Below are positions 34,345-42,173 of a stretch of DNA of 64,000 nt, in pieces; position 1 is the stretch's first letter, and each line of letters starts with the position of its first letter. A program made the position numbers and the translations under genes. Below the pieces are notes generated by a model. It did not search any database. It had not been told where the DNA came from and worked only from the letters and a program-made list of their open reading frames with translations. The DNA lies in the NCBI RefSeq assembly GCF_900129385.1, contig NZ_FQVO01000004.1:242209-306208 (forward strand). The letters are read 5' to 3'. The stretch is from Chryseobacterium takakiae (GTDB lineage: Bacteria; Bacteroidota; Bacteroidia; Flavobacteriales; Weeksellaceae).

Positions 34345-34993
34345 TGATACGGTGATTGCTCTTCTTTCAAAAGGAGTTTGGGAGACGGTTTTTATGACAT
34401 TTGTTTCCGGGTTTTTTGGGTTTGTTTTGGGGCTGCCGGTTGGAATTTTTTTGTTTCTGACAAGAAAAGGACAGCTTTTGGAAAACAGAATTTATAACAG
34501 AATTTTGTCGGTTCTGGTTAATATTTTCCGATCGATCCCTTTTATTATTCTGATTGTCTGGATGATTCCTTTCACCAGAAGTTTAGTAGGAACATCTATT
34601 GGCGTTAATGCTGCATTGGTTCCGTTGAGTATCGGGGCAGCACCTTTCTTTGCAAGACTGGTTGAAAACAGCCTGCTGGAAGTTCCGGCCGGGCTTATAG
34701 AAACCGCCAGAGCACTGGGAGCAAGCCCGCTTCAGATCATCAGGAAAATTCTCCTGCCGGAAGCCCTTCCTTCTTTAATCAACAATGCAACGATCACTTT
34801 GATCACTTTAGTAGGCTATTCTGCAATGGGAGGAGCTGTGGGAGCCGGCGGATTGGGACAGATCGGGTATCAGTACGGCTATATCGGTTATGATGCGGTC
34901 ATCATGAATCTCGTGCTTGGTTTACTGGTAGCCATTGTATTTATTATCCAGTTTTCGGGTGACCGACTGGCTAAGAGATTTGACCACCGATAA
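34337..34993 (+). CDS. metI: Methionine ABC transporter permease MetI
   Basis: 218 aa with five membrane segments. The EAA loop that contacts MetN is ETARALGASPLQIIRKILLP. The preceding segment IFRSIPFIILIVWMIPFTR is characteristic of MetI. Its start codon lies inside the metN stop region, so the two are translationally coupled. Confidence 0.95.
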   Translation: MLSDTVIALLSKGVWETVFMTFVSGFFGFVLGLPVGIFLFLTRKGQLLENRIYNRILSVLVNIFRSIPFIILIVWMIPFTRSLVGTSIGVNAALVPLSIGAAPFFARLVENSLLEVPAGLIETARALGASPLQIIRKILLPEALPSLINNATITLITLVGYSAMGGAVGAGGLGQIGYQYGYIGYDAVIMNLVLGLLVAIVFIIQFSGDRLAKRFDHR

Positions 34994-35090
34994 TTTGAGA
35001 AAATGAAGATTATTTGAGCTGAATGTTCAAAGAATTTAATATAATGTGAATGTGAAATAGTGTGTGTGGCATTGCAAAACTTTGTCACCG

Positions 35091-35159
35091 ATGGTAAAAG
35101 GCGAATTTCCGGGACACCCTGAGATTAATACCGTTCTGTGATTTTCGCTTTTTCACCAT
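35091..35159 (+). promoter_or_regulatory. Long intercistronic hairpin between metI and metQ
   Basis: ATGGTAAAAGGCGAA (35091-35105) pairs with TTCGCTTTTTCACCAT (35144-35159), about 14 bp with a bulge. A 38-base loop contains CCGGGACACCCTGAG. No T-run follows, so it is not a simple terminator; it could block exonuclease decay, giving more metQ mRNA, or be a ligand-binding RNA. It ends 21 bases before the metQ ATG. Confidence 0.5.
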
Positions 35160-35180
35160 TAAAAAAAGAAAAATGTAACA

Positions 35181-35987
35181 ATGAAAAAAATAAAGATTTT
35201 AGGACTGATCGCTGCGGGACTTTTATTCGCATCCTGTAATTCCGGGAAAGACAATCCCAACTCCATTAAAGTAGGTATTACCTCCGGACCGGAACAGGAA
35301 ATTGCAGAAACTGCCAAAAAAGTGGCCAAAGAAAAATACAACCTTGATGTGGAGCTTATTGCTTTCAATGATTATGTTGTACCTAATGAAGCACTGAACA
35401 ACGGAGATATAGATGCCAATGCTTTTCAGCATGTTCCTTACCTTAATGAGCAGTCGAAGCAGAGAAGATATAAACTGGCCGTTGTGGGAAATACATTTGT
35501 CTACCCTATTGTTGCCTATTCCAAAAAAATAAAGAGCATCAGCGAGCTGCAGAATGGAAGCACGGTTGTGATTCCAAATGACCCAACCAACGGCGGTCGC
35601 TCTTTATTACTTCTGCAGAAAAACGGATTGCTAAAACTGAGAGACAATATCGGTTTGCTGCCTAAAGTCACGGACATTACGGACAATCCGAAACAATTGA
35701 AAATCATCGAAATCGAAGCTCCACAACTTCCGAGAGTATTGGATGACAAGGAAGTGGTACTGGCGATCATCAACAATAATTTCGCGGCCCAAGCCGGACT
35801 GGATGCAGAAAAGCAGGGGATTTTAAAAGAAGATAAAAATTCTCCTTATGTGAATGTAATTGTTTCGAGAGAGGACAATAAAAATTCTGATAAAGTGAAG
35901 AAATTTGTAAAAGCTTACGAATCTGATGAGGTGGTGAAAAAAGCAGAAGAAATTTTCAAGGGCGGCGCCGTTAAAGGCTGGAACTGA
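35181..35987 (+). CDS. metQ: Methionine-binding lipoprotein MetQ
   Basis: 268 aa. The lipoprotein signal is MKKIKILGLIAAGLLFASCN, with the lipidated Cys at residue 19. The family core follows: KVGITSGPEQEIAETAKKVA, DIDANAFQHVPYL and VIPNDPTNGGRSLLLLQ. It delivers methionine to MetNI from the periplasmic side of the inner membrane. Confidence 0.95.
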   Translation: MKKIKILGLIAAGLLFASCNSGKDNPNSIKVGITSGPEQEIAETAKKVAKEKYNLDVELIAFNDYVVPNEALNNGDIDANAFQHVPYLNEQSKQRRYKLAVVGNTFVYPIVAYSKKIKSISELQNGSTVVIPNDPTNGGRSLLLLQKNGLLKLRDNIGLLPKVTDITDNPKQLKIIEIEAPQLPRVLDDKEVVLAIINNNFAAQAGLDAEKQGILKEDKNSPYVNVIVSREDNKNSDKVKKFVKAYESDEVVKKAEEIFKGGAVKGWN

Positions 35988-36034
35988 TCATCAGTTATTG
36001 AGATAAGATTTTTATTATTTATATATTTTTGCTG

Positions 36035-36060
36035 GCATCATTCTATTAACGGAATGATGC
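36035..36060 (+). terminator. Terminator of the metNIQ operon
   Basis: GCATCATTC and GAATGATGC form a 9-bp stem with an 8-base loop, followed by TTTTTGTTTTTATT. It lies about 48 bases after metQ. Confidence 0.85.
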
Positions 36061-36122
36061 TTTTTGTTTTTATTAATAAATGGTGAGAAATAACCAATTT
36101 TGCAAAATTACATTTTCTCAAT

Positions 36123-36152
36123 TTGAGATAATAAAAAAATTTCCTACTTTTG
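36123..36152 (+). promoter_or_regulatory. Promoter of the GH3 glycosidase gene
   Basis: TTG at 36123-36125 and TACTTTTG at 36145-36152 are separated by 19 bases, the Bacteroidota sigma-A arrangement. The start codon follows 24 bases later. Confidence 0.65.
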
Positions 36153-36176
36153 TTTTTAATCTAAAAAAGGCATTTT

Positions 36177-38441
36177 ATGTTAAAGAAAACCGCCATTATA
36201 AGTTTATTTACTCTTATTTCTGCTTCGTATATGGCTCAAAATACCAAGACCATTCCCGTTTATTTAGACGAAACAAAACCTGTTGAACAGCGCATTCAGG
36301 ATGCTCTTTCCAAAATGACGCTTGAAGAAAAAATTGCAATGCTTCATGCACAGTCCAAATTCAGCTCTCCCGGAGTACCAAGGCTGGGAATCCCTGAATT
36401 CTGGACTACCGACGGACCTCATGGCGTACGTTCTGAAGTAAAATGGGACGAATGGGATCAAGCCGGCTGGACCAATGATTCCATCATTGCCTACCCTGCC
36501 CTTACCGCGCTTTCCGCAACATGGAACAAAAACATGTCCTGGAATTACGGTAAAGCATTGGGTGAAGAAGCCCGCTATAGAAAAAAAGACATTCTTCTGG
36601 GACCCGGCGTCAACATTTACAGAACGCCCCTGAACGGAAGAAACTTCGAATATATGGGAGAAGATCCTTTTTTAACCTCAAAAATGGTAGTGCCATATAT
36701 TAAAGGAGTACAGTCAAACGGCGTGGCAACTTCCGTAAAGCATTATGCCCTGAACAATCAGGAAATGTTCCGTCACACCAGCAATGTCATTGTAGATGAC
36801 AGAACGTTGTATGAAATTTATCTTCCTCCTTTCAAAGCCGCTGTAACCGAAGGAGATTCCTGGACGATCATGGGAGCGTATGACATGTACAAAGGACAGT
36901 ATGCAAGCCAAAACCAATATCTTCTTAATGATATCCTGAAAAAAGAATGGAATTATAAAGGGGTTGTATTATCAGACTGGGGTGCGGTAAACAACACCGA
37001 ACAGGCCATCCACAACGGGCTTGACCTGGAATTTGGAAGCTGGACCAATGGTTTATCAGAAGGACATTCCAATGCCTATGACAGCTATTATTTAGCACAA
37101 CCTTATTTAAAATTGATTAAAGAAGGAAAAGTAGGAACGAAAGAGCTTGACGATAAAGTGACCAGACTTTTGCGTCTTGCCTATAAAACTACCATGAACA
37201 GGAACAAACCTTTCGGGAATATAGCTTCTGAAGAACATAAAGCAGTTGCTAAAGAAATCGGTGAAGAGGGAATTGTGTTGCTGAAAAACCAAGGGAACGT
37301 TCTTCCGATTGATATTAATAAAGCTAAAAAAATTGCCGTTATCGGAGAAAATGCCATCAAGATAATGACTGTTGGTGGAGGTTCTTCATCTCTAAAAGTA
37401 AAATATGAAACGCTTCCTTTAGACGGAATTAAAGCCAGATTCGGGAAACAGGCAGATGTGCAGTATGCAAGAGGCTATGTAGGAGATATCGGCGGAGAAT
37501 ACAATGGGGTAAAATCCGGGCAAAACCTGAAAGAAGACCGTTCTCCTGAAGTTCTTCTGGAAGAAGCGGTAGCATTGGCAAAATCTTCTGATTATGTAAT
37601 TTTCGTTGGCGGATTGAATAAAGCTGACTTCCAGGACAGTGAAGGCAATGACAGAAAAAGCTACGGATTACCGTACAATCAGGATCAGGTGATCTCAGCA
37701 CTGGCAAAAGCCAATAAAAATCTTGCCGTGGTTCTTGTATCCGGAAATGCCGTGGCCATGCCGTGGGTAAAAGAAGTTCCTACTATTGTTCAGGCTTGGT
37801 ATTTGGGTTCCGAAGCCGGAAACTCGCTTGCTGCCGTATTGGCGGGTGATGCCAATCCATCCGGAAAACTGCCGTTTACATTCCCTGTGAAGCTTGAAGA
37901 TAATGCTGCCCACCAAATGGGTGAATATCCGGGAAACAAGGAAGAACTGGCTGCCGGAAAAGGAAAAGACCAGAAAAACCCGATCAACATCAAATACAAC
38001 GAAGGCATTCTGGTAGGATACAGATGGCACGATACGAAGAAAATCAAACCTTTATTCAGTTTCGGGCATGGATTAAGCTACACAACGTTTGAGTTTGGTA
38101 AAGCAAAGGCAGATAAAAAAGACATGTCACAGGATGACAAAATTACTTTTACGGTAACGGTTAAAAACACAGGAAAAAAAGCGGGCGCCGAAGTAGCACA
38201 GCTATACATCAGCGATCTTAAATCATCCGTACAGCGTCCAGCCAAAGAGCTGAAAGGTTTTGAAAAAGTATTCCTGAACCCGGGCGAGGAAAAAGAAGTA
38301 ACGTTTACCATTGACAAAACAGCGTTAAGCTTCTTCGATGCTGAAAAACACGACTGGGTAGCAGAACCCGGAGATTTTGAGGCCTTAATAGGTAATTCTT
38401 CAGATGCTATTAAGACCAAAGTGAAGTTTACCCTGAAGTAG
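36177..38441 (+). CDS. Secreted glycoside hydrolase family 3 beta-glucosidase
   Basis: 754 aa. Signal peptide MLKKTAIISLFTLISASYMA, then Q. The GH3 N-terminal barrel (about 35-340) contains TDGPHGVRSE, SVKHYALNNQE with the Lys-His pair, and the nucleophile Asp267 in VVLSDWGAV. The C-terminal GH3 domain (about 370-610) and a fibronectin-III-like domain (about 655-750, VKNTGKKAGAEVAQLYISD) follow. Domain order and length match BglX-type periplasmic beta-glucosidases. It releases sugars from oligosaccharides. Monocistronic. Confidence 0.94.
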   Translation: MLKKTAIISLFTLISASYMAQNTKTIPVYLDETKPVEQRIQDALSKMTLEEKIAMLHAQSKFSSPGVPRLGIPEFWTTDGPHGVRSEVKWDEWDQAGWTNDSIIAYPALTALSATWNKNMSWNYGKALGEEARYRKKDILLGPGVNIYRTPLNGRNFEYMGEDPFLTSKMVVPYIKGVQSNGVATSVKHYALNNQEMFRHTSNVIVDDRTLYEIYLPPFKAAVTEGDSWTIMGAYDMYKGQYASQNQYLLNDILKKEWNYKGVVLSDWGAVNNTEQAIHNGLDLEFGSWTNGLSEGHSNAYDSYYLAQPYLKLIKEGKVGTKELDDKVTRLLRLAYKTTMNRNKPFGNIASEEHKAVAKEIGEEGIVLLKNQGNVLPIDINKAKKIAVIGENAIKIMTVGGGSSSLKVKYETLPLDGIKARFGKQADVQYARGYVGDIGGEYNGVKSGQNLKEDRSPEVLLEEAVALAKSSDYVIFVGGLNKADFQDSEGNDRKSYGLPYNQDQVISALAKANKNLAVVLVSGNAVAMPWVKEVPTIVQAWYLGSEAGNSLAAVLAGDANPSGKLPFTFPVKLEDNAAHQMGEYPGNKEELAAGKGKDQKNPINIKYNEGILVGYRWHDTKKIKPLFSFGHGLSYTTFEFGKAKADKKDMSQDDKITFTVTVKNTGKKAGAEVAQLYISDLKSSVQRPAKELKGFEKVFLNPGEEKEVTFTIDKTALSFFDAEKHDWVAEPGDFEALIGNSSDAIKTKVKFTLK

Positions 38442-38470
38442 TTTTACTTTATTTATATTTCTAAAACGTG

Positions 38471-38496
38471 AATGCCCGGAATTTTATCCGGGCATT
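38471..38496 (+). terminator. Terminator after the GH3 gene
   Basis: AATGCCCGGA and TCCGGGCATT form a 10-bp stem with a 6-base loop, followed by TTT. Confidence 0.85.
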
Positions 38497-38576
38497 TTTA
38501 ATTAATTTAAAGATGGTTTCAAAATATGATAGTATCAAATGATAGTATCATAGATAAGACTTTTTGTTGAAATATT

Positions 38577-39323
38577 TTAGATCTCCACAATCAGTTCCTT
38601 ATCATATCCGTTGTATTTTTCCGTGATATAACCGTGCGGATTACAAATAATTTCAGTTTCTCCCATTTTATATCTACAGGGCGTATGAATATGTCCGTGG
38701 ATCCAGTATAACGGCTGATATTTGAAAATTAAATCTTCCAGATCTGAAGCATACGCTGAGGCAAGCTGATCTTCTTTGAAATGCTCCGGTACCGATTGAA
38801 GGCTTGGAGCATGATGGGTAACAACGATATTCCGTCTTTCTTTAGATTCTTCTAAACTTTCTTTCAGCCATGCTCTCGAAATCTGATGAATTTTAAAGAC
38901 ATCAATGGATCTTATTTTTGAGTAGGAAGGATCGCGGCGGATCAGTTTATAGTCGTTCATTCCGTTCTGGCAAAGAAAACCGTAATATCTGGGGTCTCCG
39001 AAAATTGAGAAGTCCGTCCATAAAGTTGCTCCGTGAAAACGAATCCCTTCAATATCCACACTTTCATCTTCCAATACAAAAATATTAGAGTTTCGCGCTG
39101 CTTCTTTTATTTTATGTAATGTTTTCGGATAAGCTCCTTTGTAGTATTCATGGTTGCCGAGTACATAAATTACTGGTTTATCGGGAATATTGATTTTAAT
39201 CCATTCGATTCCTTTGGTTCCCAGATTTACATCGCCGGCCAATATTACAACATCAGCATTATCAAAAGACAAATCGGTTTTTCCAAATTCCTGATGCAGA
39301 TCACTGATGATTTGTATTTTCAT
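38577..39323 (-). CDS. Calcineurin-like metallophosphoesterase
   Basis: 248 aa from the ATG at 39323 (MKIQIISDLHQEFGKTDLSF). The earlier reading to 39479 crosses the MFS terminator and the end of that gene, so it is rejected. The metal-binding motifs are SDLHQ, VVILAGDVNLG, VLGNHEYYKG, VVTHHAP and WIHGHIHTP, the complete set for a two-metal phosphoesterase. Substrate unknown. Cytoplasmic. Confidence 0.92.
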   Translation of the reverse strand: MKIQIISDLHQEFGKTDLSFDNADVVILAGDVNLGTKGIEWIKINIPDKPVIYVLGNHEYYKGAYPKTLHKIKEAARNSNIFVLEDESVDIEGIRFHGATLWTDFSIFGDPRYYGFLCQNGMNDYKLIRRDPSYSKIRSIDVFKIHQISRAWLKESLEESKERRNIVVTHHAPSLQSVPEHFKEDQLASAYASDLEDLIFKYQPLYWIHGHIHTPCRYKMGETEIICNPHGYITEKYNGYDKELIVEI

Positions 39324-39340
39324 TCCACTAAAATAAAAAA

Positions 39341-39362
39341 GAACCGGCAATTTTTCCGGTTC
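39341..39362 (-). terminator. Terminator after the MFS gene
   Basis: GAACCGG and CCGGTTC pair around CAATTTTT; on the minus strand TTTTTTATTTT follows. Confidence 0.75.
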
Positions 39363-39396
39363 CTTCAATATATAATTTAGTCTAAAGCAAATCAGT

Positions 39397-40791
39397 TTAC
39401 GAAACAGCAACTTCAGATTCTGCGATTTTGATATTTTTAAATATGAAATAACATAACATTGCCAATGCGAAAATTGCATACCCCATCAAAATAATTAAGC
39501 TCAAATTTCCAACTGCCCATTCCGAAGGGAAAACCTGGCTCATTAAAGTCATGAAGGAAAGTCCGAGTCCGGCACCTAAAAAATAGCTTGTAGACCCTAT
39601 ACTTGAAGCTACTCCATAATCCGAAGGCTGAATATCCTGAACACCTAATACCGACTGTGCAGTAAAGCAAAACGTCATTCCTATCCCCGAAATAAAGGCG
39701 GCCCCCATTAAAACCAAAGGCAAAGGATGCCCCGTAAACACTGAAATCAGCAGCAATAAAGCGCCTGCCAACATAAAGCTCCACCCGAAAACAGCCATCT
39801 GAGCAGAATCCAGTCTTTTTGAAATATGGGGCAGAACAAATTTCGCAACCAGCGCAGACATGATACTGAAAGGAACGAGCATTAATCCTGCAGAAGCAGC
39901 ATTGTGATTCATATCCTTCTGAAGCATTAGTGAAATAAGGAATAAAAAGCCTATAAAAAATGCTCCCAGTGCAACAAAACCAAGTCCGGAGACTTTTAAG
40001 GATCTGTGCTTCATCAGAGAAAGATCAATCAACGGCTGTGGTGCAGCTTTTAAACGATAAAACAATATAGATAACAATAAAAATGCTGCAATAAATGAAG
40101 AAACAACTATTGCTGTATTTTCTTTAATATGGACAAGTTCGTGCGCGCCGTAAGTAAGGCTTATCAATCCCAGAACAAGCAACATGCCTGATAAAACATC
40201 GGTTTTCTTTGATTTTTCAGTGATTATGTCTTTCGGAAGATAATAATACGCAAGGATGAGCGTGACTGCCAAAACCGGAACATTGATCAGAAAAACCCAG
40301 TGCCAGCTGAGGTAAGTACTGATAATTCCGCCTAACGAAAGCCCGCTTCCGGAACCAATGGCAGCAAATGAGCTGAAAATCCCTACTGCACGGTTTCTTT
40401 CCTGATCTCCCGTAAACGTATTGGTAACAACAGACATTGCAGAAGGCATAATGAATGCTGCACCCAACCCCTGCAAAGCCCGGAAAACAGCCAGCATTTC
40501 AAAGCCGGAAGATAGCCCTGCACCCAAAGAAGTCAGCATAAAAATTAAGGAACCTAAAAGAAAAATCTTTTTTCGCCCGATTTGATCCGAAAGCTTTCCG
40601 CCGATAATGAGAAATCCGCCGAAAAACAGCACATATAGTGTCTGAAGCCATTGCACGGTTTCCGTACCAATACCGAACTGCTCCTGAATGGAAGGAATTG
40701 AGAGGTTAACAATGGCGATATCCAAAGCTTCTACAAAAGTTCCCGCCGATGCTATCATCAATATGATTTTTTTTCTGTCCATATAGTTCAT
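39397..40791 (-). CDS. MFS transporter, DHA2 (14-helix) drug/efflux type
   Basis: 464 aa with 13-14 membrane segments. The first loop motif is GKLSDQIGRKKIFLLGS and the family motif C region includes GAAFIMPSAMSVVTNTF and GLSLGGIISTYLSWHWVFLI (shown by GGIISTYLSW), typical of EmrB/QacA-type proton-driven exporters. It is divergent from an Lrp-type regulator. Start may be 40791 or the ATG three codons on (40782). The substrate is unknown; the Lrp neighbour suggests an amino acid or related metabolite. Confidence 0.9.
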   Translation of the reverse strand: MNYMDRKKIILMIASAGTFVEALDIAIVNLSIPSIQEQFGIGTETVQWLQTLYVLFFGGFLIIGGKLSDQIGRKKIFLLGSLIFMLTSLGAGLSSGFEMLAVFRALQGLGAAFIMPSAMSVVTNTFTGDQERNRAVGIFSSFAAIGSGSGLSLGGIISTYLSWHWVFLINVPVLAVTLILAYYYLPKDIITEKSKKTDVLSGMLLVLGLISLTYGAHELVHIKENTAIVVSSFIAAFLLLSILFYRLKAAPQPLIDLSLMKHRSLKVSGLGFVALGAFFIGFLFLISLMLQKDMNHNAASAGLMLVPFSIMSALVAKFVLPHISKRLDSAQMAVFGWSFMLAGALLLLISVFTGHPLPLVLMGAAFISGIGMTFCFTAQSVLGVQDIQPSDYGVASSIGSTSYFLGAGLGLSFMTLMSQVFPSEWAVGNLSLIILMGYAIFALAMLCYFIFKNIKIAESEVAVS

Positions 40792-40815
40792 TTATGCTGC
40801 AAAATTACTATTTAA

Positions 40816-40882
40816 AGAACATATATTAAAATATCAATATATAATTAGAACGAATAATAAAAAAATTCAATATTAAAAGAAC
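40816..40882. promoter_or_regulatory. Three AGAAC operator sites spaced exactly 31 bp
   Basis: AGAACATATAT starts at 40816, AGAACGAATAA at 40847 and AGAACATTTAT at 40878. Both steps are 31 bp, about three DNA turns, so all sites face the same side. They lie between the MFS and Lrp genes and suit an oligomeric Lrp protein that wraps DNA. Confidence 0.6.
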
Positions 40883-40925
40883 ATTTATTCTTATATTTAG
40901 TTTTTAATTGTATAAAAAAGAACGT

Positions 40926-41396
40926 ATGACAACAGAAAATTACATTCCGGACGAAAAAGATTTGGCAATTCTGAGAATTCTTCAGAAAGATGCCAAACTG
41001 AGTATTCGGGATATTGCAGGAAGAATCAACCTGAGTCCTACCCCAACTCACGAGCGTATTAAAAGAATGGAAAAATCAGGAATTATTAAAGAATATACAA
41101 CAGTTATAGACCGTAAAAAAGTGAATAAAGGGATGATGGTGATTTGCATGATCGCCCTTACTGTTCATCATAAAAAAACAGCGGGAAAATTTATCGAAGA
41201 GGTTGCCAAACTGAAAGAAGTAGTTGAGTTTTATAACATCAGCGGAGATTTTGATTTTATGCTGAAGATTCTGGCTCCAAATATGGATGAATTTCATGAT
41301 TTTTTTGTGAATAAACTCTCGGAAATTGAGGGCATCGGACAAACGAAAAGCATCTTTGTGATGAACAGCATTAAGGAAAGCACGCAAATTCTCTGA
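40926..41396 (+). CDS. Lrp/AsnC-family transcriptional regulator
   Basis: 156 aa from the ATG at 40926 (MTTENYIPDEKDLAILRILQ). The N-terminal helix-turn-helix is KLSIRDIAGRINLSPTPTHERIKRME (shown by KLSIRDIAGR and SPTPTHERI). The C-terminal RAM ligand-binding domain follows (VVEFYNISGDFDFMLKILAP). Such proteins form octamers and respond to amino acids. Divergent from an MFS exporter, which it probably controls. Confidence 0.92.
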   Translation: MTTENYIPDEKDLAILRILQKDAKLSIRDIAGRINLSPTPTHERIKRMEKSGIIKEYTTVIDRKKVNKGMMVICMIALTVHHKKTAGKFIEEVAKLKEVVEFYNISGDFDFMLKILAPNMDEFHDFFVNKLSEIEGIGQTKSIFVMNSIKESTQIL

Positions 41397-41537
41397 TTTT
41401 AATTTAGAAGACTGCGCAACACTACGGCTAAAAGCTTTGTGAAATTAAACACCCTTTGCTATGTAAACACAAAGATTCACAATATTTAGAAAAAATATTA
41501 ATATATTTGAATTATAAACATGATGAAAACTGTATAA

Positions 41538-42173
41538 ATGGAGACTAACACAAAAAGCGTACTGATTATTGATGATCACAGTATTGTAAGGCAGGGAGTT
41601 TTTCTGCTCATCAGGAAATATTTTCCCAACACCAATATCTTTGAAGCCTCCACGCTAAATGACGGTAAAACGATCATTAAAAAAGAAAATATAAACTTCA
41701 TTATACTTGATATTAATTTTCCCGAAGGCAACAGTTTAAATTTTGTTGAAAATCTTTCTATTGAATACGGTGACAGCATCAAAATACTCATTTTTTCCGC
41801 CCTTGAAGAAACGATTTATGCTTTTAATTTTATTAAAGCCGGTGCCCATGGTTTTTTAAGCAAACTTTCTGAACAGGAAGAAATCGTAAGAGCTTTCAGC
41901 AAGTTTTTTGAGACAGGTAAATACTTAAGCGACGAACTTAAAGAAAGACTTCTTGACAATATGATCCGGAAAAGCAATGCATCTCCTATCGAAATGCTGT
42001 CCATCCGCGAGCTTGAAATTGCAAGACTTCTTGTTGCCGGATTATCCAATAATGAGATTGCTTCCAAACTTTATATTCATAAATCTACTGTAAGCACTTA
42101 TAAAACAAGGATCTTCGAAAAACTGGGAATCAACAACATCCCTGCCCTTCTCAACCTGTTCAATTTGAATTGA
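41538..42173 (+). CDS. Response regulator, NarL/FixJ type
   Basis: 211 aa. The receiver domain has IIDDHSIVRQG with the acidic pair and the phospho-acceptor Asp58 in FIILDINFPEG. The C-terminal LuxR-type helix-turn-helix is LSIRELEIARLLVAGLSNNE to KSTVSTYKTRIFEKL. It is convergent with the large histidine kinase, their stop codons lying back to back at 42173/42174. The kinase is the obvious partner, although the genes are on opposite strands. Confidence 0.92.
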   Translation: METNTKSVLIIDDHSIVRQGVFLLIRKYFPNTNIFEASTLNDGKTIIKKENINFIILDINFPEGNSLNFVENLSIEYGDSIKILIFSALEETIYAFNFIKAGAHGFLSKLSEQEEIVRAFSKFFETGKYLSDELKERLLDNMIRKSNASPIEMLSIRELEIARLLVAGLSNNEIASKLYIHKSTVSTYKTRIFEKLGINNIPALLNLFNLN

